Part shown: piece by piece, positions 44,662-53,723 of the stretch
Layout: every line of letters starts with the position of its first letter
Numbering within the stretch: the first letter of the stretch is position 1
DNA from: Xanthomonas cannabis pv. cannabis
Lineage (GTDB): Bacteria > Pseudomonadota > Gammaproteobacteria > Xanthomonadales > Xanthomonadaceae
Reading direction: 5' to 3'
DNA length: 64,000 nt
NCBI RefSeq assembly: GCF_000802365.1
Contig: NZ_JSZE01000005.1
Location: forward strand, 38,532 to 102,531
The notes under the pieces: generated by a model
Told to the model about the DNA's origin: nothing
Database searches by the model: none
Seen by the model: only the letters and a program-made list of their open reading frames with translations
Program-made: the position numbers and the translations under genes

Positions 44662-45200
44662 GCAGCCGTACACACTTCAACCTGCCCGCGCGCGTGCTGC
44701 ATTGGCTGATGGCCGCGATGATCCTGACCATGCTGTTTGTCGGCGTGGGCATGGTGGCCTCGGTGACGCAGCGGCCGTGGTTGATCGATCTGCATCGTCC
44801 GCTGGGCATCGCGATCTTGCTGCTGGCGGTGCTGCGCCTGATCAACCGCCTGCGCCATCGCCCGCCGCCGCTGCCGGCGGACCTGCCGGCGTGGCAGAAG
44901 GCCGCCGCGATCGCCTCGCATTGGCTGTTGTACGCGTTGATGCTGGGCATGCCGCTGATCGGCTGGGCGATGCTGTCGGCCGGCGGTTATCCGATCGTGC
45001 TGTGGCCAGGCGCGAACCTGCCGGCGATCGCACCGCATGATCCGGCGCTGTATGCCTGGCTGCGCAACGCGCATGGCTGGCTGGCGTATCTGCTGTTCGC
45101 CACCGTGCTGGCGCATCTGAGCGCAGCGCTGTTCCACGCCTGGGTGCGCCGGGACGGCGTGTTTTCCAGCATGGCGCGTGGGGAGCGGTCGGCGCGTTGA
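44658..45200 (+). CDS. cytochrome b561
   Basis: This is a 180-residue inner-membrane protein with four TM helices and histidines in positions typical for two b-hemes (ARVLHWLMAAMI, DLHRPLGI, ASHWLLYALML, NAHGWLAYLLFATVLAHLSAAL). It passes electrons across or within the membrane, probably between the quinone pool and the periplasmic catalase-like peroxidase whose gene overlaps it by 4 bases. This pairing (SrpA-cytochrome b561) recurs in Proteobacteria. Confidence 0.9.
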   Translation: MSSRTHFNLPARVLHWLMAAMILTMLFVGVGMVASVTQRPWLIDLHRPLGIAILLLAVLRLINRLRHRPPPLPADLPAWQKAAAIASHWLLYALMLGMPLIGWAMLSAGGYPIVLWPGANLPAIAPHDPALYAWLRNAHGWLAYLLFATVLAHLSAALFHAWVRRDGVFSSMARGERSAR

Positions 45201-45317
45201 TGGGGCGGAGCTGGGTGGATAACGTGTTGTGCAGAGTGCCTTCGCTGCGCGGATGTACCCTCCACCGCGCACCCTTTTCAATAGGAGAGGGGCTTGTCCC
45301 TTTTCCCGTCGGATTGC

Positions 45318-45377
45318 CCTTCTTTATGGGGAAAAGGTGCCCCGCAGGGGCGGATGAGGCTATGGGTGAAGCCTCGC
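45318..45377 (+). repeat. dispersed repeat, CCTTCTCCC dyad family, diverged copy
   Basis: CCCTTCTTTATGGGGAAAAG followed by GTGCCCCGCAGGGGCGGATG and a GAAGCCTCGC end. It has the same organisation as 34283 and 34430 with several substitutions. Confidence 0.75.
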
Positions 45378-45404
45378 AATTCTCCCTTCCAGGTGGCTGC
45401 GCTC

Positions 45405-45445
45405 CGTACCCTCACCCCAACCCCTCTCCCGTGGGGAGAGGGGCT
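45405..45445 (-). repeat. dispersed repeat with CCTCTCCC dyad
   Basis: CGTACCCTCACCCCAACCCC followed by CTCTCCC-GTG-GGGAGAG. This is a second related hairpin repeat, next to the one at 45318 and convergent with the ThuA-like gene end. Confidence 0.65.
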
Positions 45446-45450
45446 AGTGC

Positions 45451-46239
45451 TTAACGCTGGCGTTTTGTTTTGGCCGCTGGCGCAGATGCGTCGATGCCCT
45501 TGCCAGTCGCCGCCCAATAGATGCCACCGTACAGGTGATCCAGATAGCGCGGATCGTTGTAGGCTTCGGCCAGATGGCCTAGCGCAGTGGCGAAGACGCG
45601 CCCGCCTTCGAAGTGGTGATACCACGCGACCGGGTGCTGTTTGCCCATGCCCCTGGCGACCTGGCCCGGCCAGATCAGGGTGGGGTCATAACTGCTTTCG
45701 TCGACGGTGAGCAGCGTGACCAGGTCATCGCTGTACGGTGGATCGTATTCGTACCACTCATCGCTCCACACCCAGCGCTTGGGCAGGCCGGCCGTGGCCG
45801 GGAAATTGGCATCGACCACATCCACCATCGCCGTTTGCATGTATGGATGGGTGCGGAACGAGCGGCCAATCATGTGGTCGTACCACTCCCAGTCACCGCG
45901 CTTGATCGCAAACGCCTTGTGCACGGCGACCACGCCACCGCCGTTGCGCACGTAGTTTTGAAAGTTGGCCCGCTGCGCCGGGTCCAGATCGGTCGCCGGC
46001 GTATTGAGCAACACGATGGCCGCGTATTGCGAGAGATCGCCTTCGAACGCCTTGGCATTCCATGCCCACACCATCTCGACATAATGCTTGCGCGCCATCG
46101 CCTCGAATTGCGGCTTGGCCACAGGGATATAGTCGTGGTGATACTGATTGGGAATGGCTGCCACCAGTATCTTGAATTGCTCGGCCGATGCGTTGAAGGC
46201 GCACATCAACAGCAGGCCCGACAGCCACAGAGATTTCAT
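45451..46239 (-). CDS. exported ThuA-domain protein
   Basis: This is a 262-residue protein with a Sec signal peptide (MKSLWLSGLLLMCAFNASA) and a ThuA-like class-I-amidotransferase fold: KILVAAIPNQYHHD, LSQYAAIVLLNTPATDL, NGGGVVAVHKAF, and PVAWYHHFEGGRVFATALGH. ThuA proteins are linked with carbohydrate (trehalose, keto-sugar) metabolism. The start at 46239 is the first ATG followed by the signal peptide. It stands alone. Confidence 0.85.
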   Translation of the reverse strand: MKSLWLSGLLLMCAFNASAEQFKILVAAIPNQYHHDYIPVAKPQFEAMARKHYVEMVWAWNAKAFEGDLSQYAAIVLLNTPATDLDPAQRANFQNYVRNGGGVVAVHKAFAIKRGDWEWYDHMIGRSFRTHPYMQTAMVDVVDANFPATAGLPKRWVWSDEWYEYDPPYSDDLVTLLTVDESSYDPTLIWPGQVARGMGKQHPVAWYHHFEGGRVFATALGHLAEAYNDPRYLDHLYGGIYWAATGKGIDASAPAAKTKRQR

Positions 46240-46439
46240 GCATTGCTCGCCGTGTTTTCCAGTGCTGCGCAGTGTACCTGCGTACAAATCGCATGCCTTC
46301 GCACGCGTTTGGAATAGCTGTGGATGGGTGATGCGAGTGATGCCATGCCTTCGTCGCGTGACCGCGTCGATCAAGCACATGCAGTCTCATCTATCGCAAA
46401 CTCCAGCTGACCGAACACGTCAGGCATCGACTGACGGCG

Positions 46440-47042
46440 TTACAACCAGCCCTTCTGCCGTGCCAACCGGTACGCTTCGATGCGATTGGCCACGCCCAGT
46501 TTGCCGATGCATTCGGACAGGTAGTTGCGCACGGTGCCATGCGAGAGCTGCAGCTGCTGCGCGATCTCGCTGGCCGAGCGGCCTTCGCCGGCCAGGCGCA
46601 GCACCGTGCGCTCGCGCTCGCTCAGGGGGTCCGCTTCCACCCAGGCGTCGATGGCGAGCTGCGGGTCGATCACCCGCCCGCCGCGCTGCACCTGGCGCAC
46701 GGCACTGACCAGTTGTTCGGCCGGCGCGTCCTTGAGCAGATACCCGGACACGCCGGCATCCAGCGCGCGCCGCAAAAACCCGGGACGCGCAAAGGTGGTG
46801 ACGATCATGACCCGCACCGGCAGCGCCTGGCGCTGGATGCGCTGAGCCAGTTCCAGGCCGCTGAGCCCGGGCATTTCGATATCGGTGATCAGCACGTGCG
46901 GCTGCAGCCGTTGCAGCTCGCGCCAGGCGGTTTCGCCATCGCCCGCACTGCCAATCACCTCGATGTCATCCTCCAGCCCGAGCAGGGCCACCAGCGCGCC
47001 ACGCAGCAAGGCCTGGTCTTCGGCCAATAACACCCGGATCAT
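46440..47042 (-). CDS. NarL/LuxR-family response regulator, DesR-like
   Basis: This is a 200-residue regulator: receiver (D54 in LITDIEMPG, Thr/Lys in VTTFAR and LLKDAP) and a LuxR-type helix-turn-helix (LSERERTVLRLAGEGRSASEIAQQLQLSHGTVRNYLS). It is encoded downstream of a DesK-like kinase and probably regulates the divergent adaptor/ABC/FtsX operon at 48729, as in other DesKR-ABC loci. A palindrome in the intergenic region is a candidate site. Confidence 0.9.
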   Translation of the reverse strand: MIRVLLAEDQALLRGALVALLGLEDDIEVIGSAGDGETAWRELQRLQPHVLITDIEMPGLSGLELAQRIQRQALPVRVMIVTTFARPGFLRRALDAGVSGYLLKDAPAEQLVSAVRQVQRGGRVIDPQLAIDAWVEADPLSERERTVLRLAGEGRSASEIAQQLQLSHGTVRNYLSECIGKLGVANRIEAYRLARQKGWL

Positions 47043-47123
47043 CGCTCGCGCTCGCCTCTATGCAACGGTTGCGCACGATAACAGTGCAGGCCGGCGACGT
47101 GCAGCGGCCGGGCCGGTGAGCGC

Positions 47124-48350
47124 TCAGCGCGGTTGCGGCACCAAGGGCAGCGGCAACGGTGGGTGCGCCGCATCCGGCATGGGGTGCGGCGGCAACGGCA
47201 CGCCGGCGCGCAGGCGCATGCCGCGTGGCAGCGCGTCCACGTCCAACGCGCCACCCAGGGCGTGCAGGCGCGCACGCATGCCATCCAGGCCATTGCCGGG
47301 CACGATCACCCCGCCGCGCCCATCATCGGTGATCTCCAGCACCGCCCGGCCGTCCTGCGCGCGCAGGCTGACCCGGACCCGTCTGGCCTGGGCGTGGCGG
47401 TGCACGTTGGTGGCTGCCTCGCGCACCACCAACGCCAGAGCGGTTTCATGTTCGGGTGGCAGAGGCAGCGCGTCCAGCGTGTGTTCCAGCACGATGCCGT
47501 CCATGTCCAGCAGCACCTTTGCCGAGGCCAGCTCGGCCACCAGCCCGGCGGCGCGGATGCCGGTAACAGCACGGCGCACCTGCGTCAGCGCGTCACGCGA
47601 GATCTGCGCCACGGCGTCAATTTCGTTGCGTGCCGCCTGCGGGTCGCGTTCGATCAGGCGCGCGGCCAGATCGGACTTGAGCGCGACAAGCGACAGGGTG
47701 TGACCCAGCAGGTCGTGCAGATCGCGGCCGATGCGTTCGCGCTCGGCGGTGGCCGCCAGCCGGCGCACTTCGTCCTGCGACAGGCGCAGCAATGCGTCCT
47801 TGCGTTCATTGATGCTGTACACCGCCATCACCACGGACATGCCCAGCACCGACACTGGAAACCACACCAACCCCTGCCAGGCCATTCCGAGCCAGCGCGC
47901 CCAGGCCAGGTACAACGCGTTCATCAGCAGCAGGATGGCGAAATGCCGCCACAGCGCATGCCGCGTGGACGGGCGCAGGCTCAGGCAGGCAAATACGAAG
48001 TAGCTGATGCCCGAGGCGTACACCGGCAGCAGCGCCGCACTGAGCATGCCCATCGCCCACGCATAGCGGTACAGCGTGCCGCGCGGTGCCAGCAACATGC
48101 GCGCGTACAGCAGCAGAAACAATGGATACGACAGCGCCGTGCACAGCAGCCAGGTCGCATCGTAACCGCGCGAGGAGAACACCGGCACCACGAACACCCA
48201 GGCCGACCACAGCAGGTGCACGCAGTCCATCCATGGCGACTGGCCCTGCGCCAGGCGCGCGGTCACTTGCGAATCTGGAGCCGGCCGCAGCCAGGCCGGG
48301 AGCGTCAGAGGCATCGGGATGGGTCCGGAGAAGTGAGTCGATTCTGCCAT
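47124..48350 (-). CDS. DesK-like sensor histidine kinase
   Basis: This is a 408-residue membrane kinase with five or six TM helices in the first 165 residues, then a HisKA_3 dimerisation domain with H212 (ERIGRDLHDLLGHTLS) and an ATPase domain (VVREAATNVHRHA, DDGRGG, GNGLDGMRARLHALGG). It senses membrane state or lipophilic compounds in the DesK group. The start is uncertain: ATG at 48350 is used, and ATG at 48314 (396 residues) is equally possible. An 81-base gap separates it from the regulator gene downstream. Confidence 0.9.
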   Translation of the reverse strand: MAESTHFSGPIPMPLTLPAWLRPAPDSQVTARLAQGQSPWMDCVHLLWSAWVFVVPVFSSRGYDATWLLCTALSYPLFLLLYARMLLAPRGTLYRYAWAMGMLSAALLPVYASGISYFVFACLSLRPSTRHALWRHFAILLLMNALYLAWARWLGMAWQGLVWFPVSVLGMSVVMAVYSINERKDALLRLSQDEVRRLAATAERERIGRDLHDLLGHTLSLVALKSDLAARLIERDPQAARNEIDAVAQISRDALTQVRRAVTGIRAAGLVAELASAKVLLDMDGIVLEHTLDALPLPPEHETALALVVREAATNVHRHAQARRVRVSLRAQDGRAVLEITDDGRGGVIVPGNGLDGMRARLHALGGALDVDALPRGMRLRAGVPLPPHPMPDAAHPPLPLPLVPQPR

Positions 48351-48728
48351 TGCCGCGCTCGCCTGGGCGTGCCGCGGTGCACTGCAGAGTGGATCAGCAA
48401 CCTCAAGCATTGCGCCAAGGTGCAACGACGGTCGTGATGCGCTGCACCCGGGCAGCGCATGCGGTGGGGATGACACATACGCAGGTCCCGGCTTGATCGA
48501 TAGGCAAGCGTGCGCGCCTGCAGGTAGGCCGCCCAGTCGCACCTGTCATGGCGTGCAGGTGACAGCTGTCACTGGTGGGTGCCGTCGCCAGCTTGCATGC
48601 TGCAGCGCAATTGCAGCAGCCCGGCAGGTCCTACCGTTTGTCGCCGCCTTGCAGGTGGTGACTTCCGGCAGCTTGCGGCGCGCCTTGCAGGCAGTCACAT
48701 TCTGCGCAGCCTTCTGTCCTGGTTCTCG
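48351..48728. other. divergent regulatory region of kinase and transporter operons
   Basis: A 378-base region with no coding frame. It contains the palindrome at 48559 and several GTGAC/GTCAC half-sites (48657, 48694), suggesting binding by a dimeric regulator such as the DesR-like protein. Confidence 0.5.
48559..48572. promoter_or_regulatory. perfect palindrome GTGACAGCTGTCAC, candidate operator
   Basis: A 14-base perfect palindrome 157 bases upstream of the transporter operon start, with further GTGAC/GTCAC half-sites nearer the gene. It could be the binding site of the DesR-like regulator encoded next door. Confidence 0.5.
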
Positions 48729-49973
48729 ATGAACACCTCCGCCGATCTGCTCAAACAACTCCGTATCGACCGCCAGCGTCCTGCCACGCCGCCACCGGCG
48801 CGCCGCACCGGCTGGATCATCGCCGCCATCGTCATCGTCATCGCGCTGGCCGCTGCCGCGTGGTGGTTCACCCGCACACCGGTGGCCAAGGTGCAGACCG
48901 CACCAGTGGTGGCGATCAGTGCCGGCAGCAGCAGCGCCTCGGTGCTGGATGCCTCCGGCTACGTGGTGGCGCGGCGCATGGCCACGGTGTCGGCGCAGGT
49001 GACCGGCAAGGTGCGCGAAGTGATGATCGAAGAAGGCATGCGGGTGGAACAGGGCCAGGTGATGGCCACGCTGGACCCGCTGGATGCCGACGCGCAGCGT
49101 ACGCTGTCGGCCTCGCAGCTGTCGGCCGCGCGCAGCCAGGTCGACAACATGCAGGCGCAGCTGGCCGTGGCCAATGCCGATGCCACGCGACTGCAATCGC
49201 TGGTCGGCGCGCAGCTGGTATCGCGCTCGCAGTACGAACAGGCCACCGCGCAGCGCGACGCACTGCGTGCACAGTTGCAGAACGCGCAACGCAATGTGCA
49301 GGTGGCCTCCGATCAGCTGGCCATTGCCGGCATCCGCTCGGACTTCAATGTGGTGCGCGCTCCCTTCGCCGGCGTGGTCACCGCCAAGGCCGCGCAGCCG
49401 GGCGAGATCGTGTCGCCGCTCTCGGCCGGTGGCGGTTTCACCCGCACCGGCATCGGCACCATCGTGGACATGGAATCGCTGGAAATCGAAGTGGAAGTCG
49501 GCGAGTCCTACATCGGCCGCGTGCAGCCGAAGATGCCGGTGGAGGCGGTGCTCAACGCGTATCCGGAGTGGAAGATCCCCGGTGAGGTGATCGCCATCAT
49601 CCCCACGGCCGACCGTGGCAAGGCCACGGTGAAGGTGCGGGTGGCGCTCAAGGTCAAGGATGCGCGCATCGTGCCGGAGATGGGCGTGCGGGTGAGCTTT
49701 CTGGAGCAGGCCAAGCCACAGGAGGCGGCCAAGCCGCAAGGCGTGCGCGTGCCCGCTGCGGCGTTGGTCGAACGCGGCACGCGCACCGTGGCCTTCGTGG
49801 TGGGCGAGCGCAATACCGTCAGCGAGCGCGCCGTCACGACCGGCATGCGCATGGGCGAAGACCGCCAGGTGCTGTCGGGACTGGCTGCCGGCGACAGCGT
49901 GGTGGTGAATCCGCCGCAGGCGCTGAAGGATGGCGACACGGTGGCCGAGGCCGAGGCGGACGCTGCGCCGTGA
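48729..49973 (+). CDS. periplasmic adaptor (HlyD/MacA-like) of an ABC export system
   Basis: This is a 414-residue membrane-fusion protein with an N-terminal TM helix (GWIIAAIVIVIALAAAAWW), a lipoyl/barrel-sandwich half (VSAQVTGKVREVMIEEGMRV), a long coiled-coil hairpin (LSASQLSAARSQ... to QRDALRAQLQNAQRN), a second lipoyl half (VRAPFAGVVTAKAAQPGEIV) and beta-barrel domains. It links the inner-membrane FtsX-type permeases at 51038 and 52212 to the cell exterior. It is separated from the ABC gene by 362 bases. Confidence 0.88.
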   Translation: MNTSADLLKQLRIDRQRPATPPPARRTGWIIAAIVIVIALAAAAWWFTRTPVAKVQTAPVVAISAGSSSASVLDASGYVVARRMATVSAQVTGKVREVMIEEGMRVEQGQVMATLDPLDADAQRTLSASQLSAARSQVDNMQAQLAVANADATRLQSLVGAQLVSRSQYEQATAQRDALRAQLQNAQRNVQVASDQLAIAGIRSDFNVVRAPFAGVVTAKAAQPGEIVSPLSAGGGFTRTGIGTIVDMESLEIEVEVGESYIGRVQPKMPVEAVLNAYPEWKIPGEVIAIIPTADRGKATVKVRVALKVKDARIVPEMGVRVSFLEQAKPQEAAKPQGVRVPAAALVERGTRTVAFVVGERNTVSERAVTTGMRMGEDRQVLSGLAAGDSVVVNPPQALKDGDTVAEAEADAAP

Positions 49974-50335
49974 TGGCCGAGGCGGTGCAGTGCGGTGTCG
50001 GGTCGCACGCTTGCGTGGCGGGCGTGTCATCGCTACGCGTTGCATCGGCTGTTCCAAGCGGAAACGAAACATTGTCGTCAGTGCATTTCAAACCGCTGTC
50101 TGAAGGAGGCGCTGTGGGCTGTTGAGCGCAACGTCGCCGCGATGGACCACGGAGGTTCTGCGCGACGGCTGCACAGCGGGTTGGTGCATCTGGCTACGCG
50201 TCACACGCTGCAACACGCCATTGCTTGATCGCTTCACCGTCGTCGCTGCGGCGCGTGCCTCCGCACCGCCCCGCATGCACTCGCCGTCGCCGTGCCGTAT
50301 CGCTTTCTCATCCCATTGCGTCACCAGGAGTCGCC
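49974..50335. other. intergenic region between adaptor and ABC genes
   Basis: This is unusually long for an operon interior and has no acceptable coding frame. It may hold a second promoter. CAGGAG at 50326-50331 is the ribosome binding site for the ATPase. Confidence 0.45.
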
Positions 50336-51025
50336 ATGACCGCTCTCGTCAGCTTGCGCAACATCACCAAGACCTACCAACGCGGCCCCGAGCAGGTGCA
50401 GGTGCTGCACGGCATCGATCTGGAAATTGCCAGCGGCGATTTCGTGGCATTGATGGGTCCGTCCGGCTCGGGCAAGACCACCTTGCTCAACCTGATCGGC
50501 GGACTGGATACCCCCAGCGGCGGCGAGATCGAGATCGAAGGCGAGCGCATCGACCGCATGAGCGGCGGCCAGCTCGCCACCTGGCGCAGCCACCACGTCG
50601 GGTTCGTGTTCCAGTTCTACAACCTGATGCCGATGCTCACCGCACAGAAGAACGTGGAGCTGCCATTGCTGCTCACCTCGCTCAATGCGGCGCAGCGCAA
50701 GCGCAACGCAGAGATCGCCTTGACCCTGGTCGGCCTGCAGGAACGCCGCAACCACAAGCCCAGCGAACTGTCCGGCGGCCAGCAGCAGCGCGTTGCCATT
50801 GCACGCGCCATCGTGTCCGACCCGACGTTCCTGATCTGCGACGAGCCCACCGGCGACCTGGACCGCCACAACGCTGAAGAGATCCTGCGTTTGTTGCAGG
50901 AACTCAATCGCGAACATGGCAAGACCATCGTCATGGTCACCCATGACCCCAAGGCCGCCGAATACGCCACCCACACCATCCATCTGGACAAGGGCGAGCT
51001 GGCCGATGCGCCGCTCGTCCTCTGA
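50336..51025 (+). CDS. ABC transporter ATPase (MacB/LolD-type)
   Basis: This is a 229-residue ATPase: Walker A GPSGSGKT at 41-48, Q-loop FVFQFYNLMP, signature LSGGQQQR, Walker B FLICDEPTGDLD, switch His VTHD. It belongs to the LolD/MacB/FtsE class that powers FtsX-type permeases. Here it serves the two permeases that follow with 12- and 13-base spacing. Confidence 0.94.
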   Translation: MTALVSLRNITKTYQRGPEQVQVLHGIDLEIASGDFVALMGPSGSGKTTLLNLIGGLDTPSGGEIEIEGERIDRMSGGQLATWRSHHVGFVFQFYNLMPMLTAQKNVELPLLLTSLNAAQRKRNAEIALTLVGLQERRNHKPSELSGGQQQRVAIARAIVSDPTFLICDEPTGDLDRHNAEEILRLLQELNREHGKTIVMVTHDPKAAEYATHTIHLDKGELADAPLVL

Positions 51026-51037
51026 AGGAACGCTGCC

Positions 51038-52198
51038 ATGAAGTATCTGTCATTGGTGTGGGCGCAGTTGTTCCGCAGCAAGACGCGCACCTTGCTGACG
51101 CTGTTGTCGGTGGTGGCGGCCTTCCTGCTGTTTGGCATGCTCGATTCGGTGCGGGTGGCGTTTACCTCCGGCGGCAGCGTCAGCGGGGTCAATCGGCTGG
51201 TGGTGGCCTCGCGCCTGTCCATCACCCAATCGCTGCCGATCCGCCTGGAAGCACAGGTGCGCAGCGTGCCTGGCGTGCGCGATGTGACCTCGGCCATGTG
51301 GTTTGGCGGCATCTACCGCGACCCGAAGAATTTCTTCCCCAATTTTTCGGTGGCGCCCAACTTCTTCGACGTCTACAGCGAATACGCGTTGCCCAAGGAC
51401 CAGCTCAAGGCATTCCAGACCACGCGCACCGGTGCGGTGGTCGGCGAAGCCCTGGCCAAGGAACATGGCTGGAAGATCGGCGACACCATCCCGTTGCAGG
51501 CCACCATCTTTCCGCGTGGCGGCAGCAACGACTGGCCGCTGCAGCTGGTCGGCATCTTTCGCATGAAGGACCGCACCGTGGCGGCCAATCAGGAACGCCA
51601 GTTGATGATGAACTGGAAATATTTCGACGAATCCAACGACTACATCAAGAACCAGGTGAGCTGGCTGACGGTGACCTTGAGCAACCCCGACCAGGCCTCG
51701 CGCGTGGCGCAGGCCATCGATGCGTTGTCGGCCAACTCCGATCATGAAACCAAGTCGCAAACCGAATCGGCGTTTCAGCAGGCCTTCGTCAAGCAGTTCG
51801 CCGATATCGGCCTGATCGTCACCTCGATCATGGCCGCGGTGTTCTTCACCTTGCTGCTGCTCACCGGCAACACCATGGCCCAGGCGGTGCGCGAACGCAT
51901 CCCGGAGCTGGCCACGCTCAAGACGCTGGGCTTCCAGGACCGCACGGTGCTGAGCCTGGTGATGATCGAGTCGGTGTTGTTGATTGGCCTGGGCGGGCTG
52001 ATCGGCATGGGCCTGGCGGCACTGGTGATTCCGGCGGTGTCCGCGCGCAGCGGCGGGCTGATGCCCACGCAAAGCGTACCGCTGCAGACCTGGCTGGTTG
52101 GCCTGGCCCTGATGGTCGGCATCGGCCTGGTGGTGGGTGTGCTGCCGGCGTTACGCGCGCAGCGCTTGAAGATCGTCGATGCCCTCGCCGGCCGCTGA
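51038..52198 (+). CDS. FtsX-like permease, first
   Basis: This is a 386-residue permease with an N-terminal TM helix (KTRTLLTLLSVVAAFLLFGML), a large periplasmic MacB-like core domain (about 45-255) and three C-terminal TM helices with the FtsX signature region (MAQAVRERIPELATLKTLGF). It pairs with the second permease to form a heterodimer. It is likely part of a mechanotransmission exporter with the adaptor. Confidence 0.9.
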   Translation: MKYLSLVWAQLFRSKTRTLLTLLSVVAAFLLFGMLDSVRVAFTSGGSVSGVNRLVVASRLSITQSLPIRLEAQVRSVPGVRDVTSAMWFGGIYRDPKNFFPNFSVAPNFFDVYSEYALPKDQLKAFQTTRTGAVVGEALAKEHGWKIGDTIPLQATIFPRGGSNDWPLQLVGIFRMKDRTVAANQERQLMMNWKYFDESNDYIKNQVSWLTVTLSNPDQASRVAQAIDALSANSDHETKSQTESAFQQAFVKQFADIGLIVTSIMAAVFFTLLLLTGNTMAQAVRERIPELATLKTLGFQDRTVLSLVMIESVLLIGLGGLIGMGLAALVIPAVSARSGGLMPTQSVPLQTWLVGLALMVGIGLVVGVLPALRAQRLKIVDALAGR

Positions 52199-52211
52199 CA
52201 GGAGCATGCAC

Positions 52212-53531
52212 ATGCAACGCAAATGGAAAGATCGTGGCGTCACTGTGGTGTCCGTGGTGCTGCTGGCGCTCGGCCTGGGGCTGTGGATCGCGCTGCCGTG
52301 GATCTGGCTGGCGCCGGTCGCGGTACTGCTGGCGGTGTGGCTGGTCGCCACCCGCAGTGGCCGCCTGTCGCTGGCCGCTGCACGCATCGGCATCGCCAGC
52401 CTGCCGCAACGCTGGGGCTCCACCTCGGTGATCGTGGTCGGCATTGCCGGCGTGGTCGGTGTACTGGTGGCAATGCTGGCGATGGGCCAGGGCTTCCAGG
52501 CCACGCTCAACAGCACCGGCGACGACACCACCGCGATTGTCCTGCGCGGCGGCTCGCAGGCCGAGACCAACTCGGTGATCACCCGCGACCTGGTGCCACT
52601 GATCGGCAGCCTGCCGGGCATCGCCACCGATGCCAACGGGCGCCCGATGGTTTCGCCGGAGTTGTCGCAGGTGGTCAACGTCGCCTCCCGCTCTGATGGC
52701 ACCGACGTCAACGCCCAGCTGCGCGGGGTGGGCGAACAGGCCTGGGCGGTGCACCCCAAGGTCAGGATCGTGCAGGGCCGCCGCTTCAACACCGGCCTGC
52801 GCGAGGTCGTGGTCGGCAAGGGCGCATTGAATCAGTTCCGCGGGCTGGAACTGGGCAAGACGCTCACCCTGGGCAGCCAGCAATGGACGGTGGTCGGTGT
52901 ATTCGCCTCCGGCGATGCGCACGATTCGGAGCTGTGGACCGATGCGCAGACGCTGGCCACCACCTACAACCGCCGTGCGTACCAGTCGATCACCGCACGC
53001 ACCAGCGGCAAGGCCGGCTTCGAGCAGTTCAAGACCGCCATGGCCGCCGACCCGCGGCTCAAGCTGGATGTGGAAACCACCCGCGCCTACTACGGCAAAC
53101 AGGGCGGCGGCTTGAACAGGTTGATCAGCATCCTGGGCACGGTGATCGGCGCGATCATGGCGGTGGGCGCGGTGTTTGGCGCGCTCAACACGATGTATGC
53201 GGCAGTGGCCACGCGTGCGCGCGAGATCGCCACCATGCGCGCCATCGGCTTTCGCGGCACGCCGGTGATCATGGCGCTGATGCTGGAAACCATGCTGCTG
53301 GCACTGCTGGGCGGGCTGCTGGGCGGGCTGATCGCCTGGGCGGTGTTCAATGGCTATACCGTCTCCACGCTGGGCAACAACTTCAGCCAGGTGGTGTTCC
53401 AGTTCAAGGTCTCGCCGGAGCTGCTGTGGAGCGGGCTGAAATGGGCGCTGGGCATCGGGCTGGTGGGCGGGCTGTTCCCGGCATTGCGCGCGGCGCGGTT
53501 GCCGATCACCACGGCGTTGCGTGAGGTGTAG
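52212..53531 (+). CDS. FtsX-like permease, second
   Basis: This is a 439-residue permease. It has extra N-terminal hydrophobic helices (about 10-45, LALGLGLWIALPWIWLAPVAVLL) before the usual first TM helix, a periplasmic core domain, and three C-terminal TM helices with MYAAVATRAREIATMRAIGF. AGGAG is spaced correctly for the ATG at 52212 rather than the one at 52206. A perfect hairpin overlaps the stop codon. Confidence 0.9.
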   Translation: MQRKWKDRGVTVVSVVLLALGLGLWIALPWIWLAPVAVLLAVWLVATRSGRLSLAAARIGIASLPQRWGSTSVIVVGIAGVVGVLVAMLAMGQGFQATLNSTGDDTTAIVLRGGSQAETNSVITRDLVPLIGSLPGIATDANGRPMVSPELSQVVNVASRSDGTDVNAQLRGVGEQAWAVHPKVRIVQGRRFNTGLREVVVGKGALNQFRGLELGKTLTLGSQQWTVVGVFASGDAHDSELWTDAQTLATTYNRRAYQSITARTSGKAGFEQFKTAMAADPRLKLDVETTRAYYGKQGGGLNRLISILGTVIGAIMAVGAVFGALNTMYAAVATRAREIATMRAIGFRGTPVIMALMLETMLLALLGGLLGGLIAWAVFNGYTVSTLGNNFSQVVFQFKVSPELLWSGLKWALGIGLVGGLFPALRAARLPITTALREV

Positions 53532-53549
53532 GCGGGCCGTTGGCCCGCC
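53531..53549 (+). terminator. hairpin at the end of the transporter operon
   Basis: GGCGGGCC-GTT-GGCCCGCC begins at the last base of the stop codon. There is no T-run, so termination is uncertain. Confidence 0.5.
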
Positions 53550-53586
53550 GGGGAATGGGGAATGGGGAATCGGGAGTGGGGAATGG
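53550..53586. repeat. GGGAATC/GGGGAATG tandem repeat
   Basis: About five imperfect 7-8 base units (GGGGAATG, GGGAATC, GGGAGTG) directly after the hairpin. It is the same family as 34189 and 39841. Confidence 0.75.
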
Positions 53587-53723
53587 TGACAGCCAAAGCA
53601 GAGCAAGCGCGTCGCTGCAGCTGAATGTATTGCAGGCTGTCATGGTTTTGTCACCGCAGTGCGGTAGATGCGCGGGCCGGCAGGCCGTAGCCTGCCCGGC
53701 CGTTGCATCCATCGATCTTCGCC

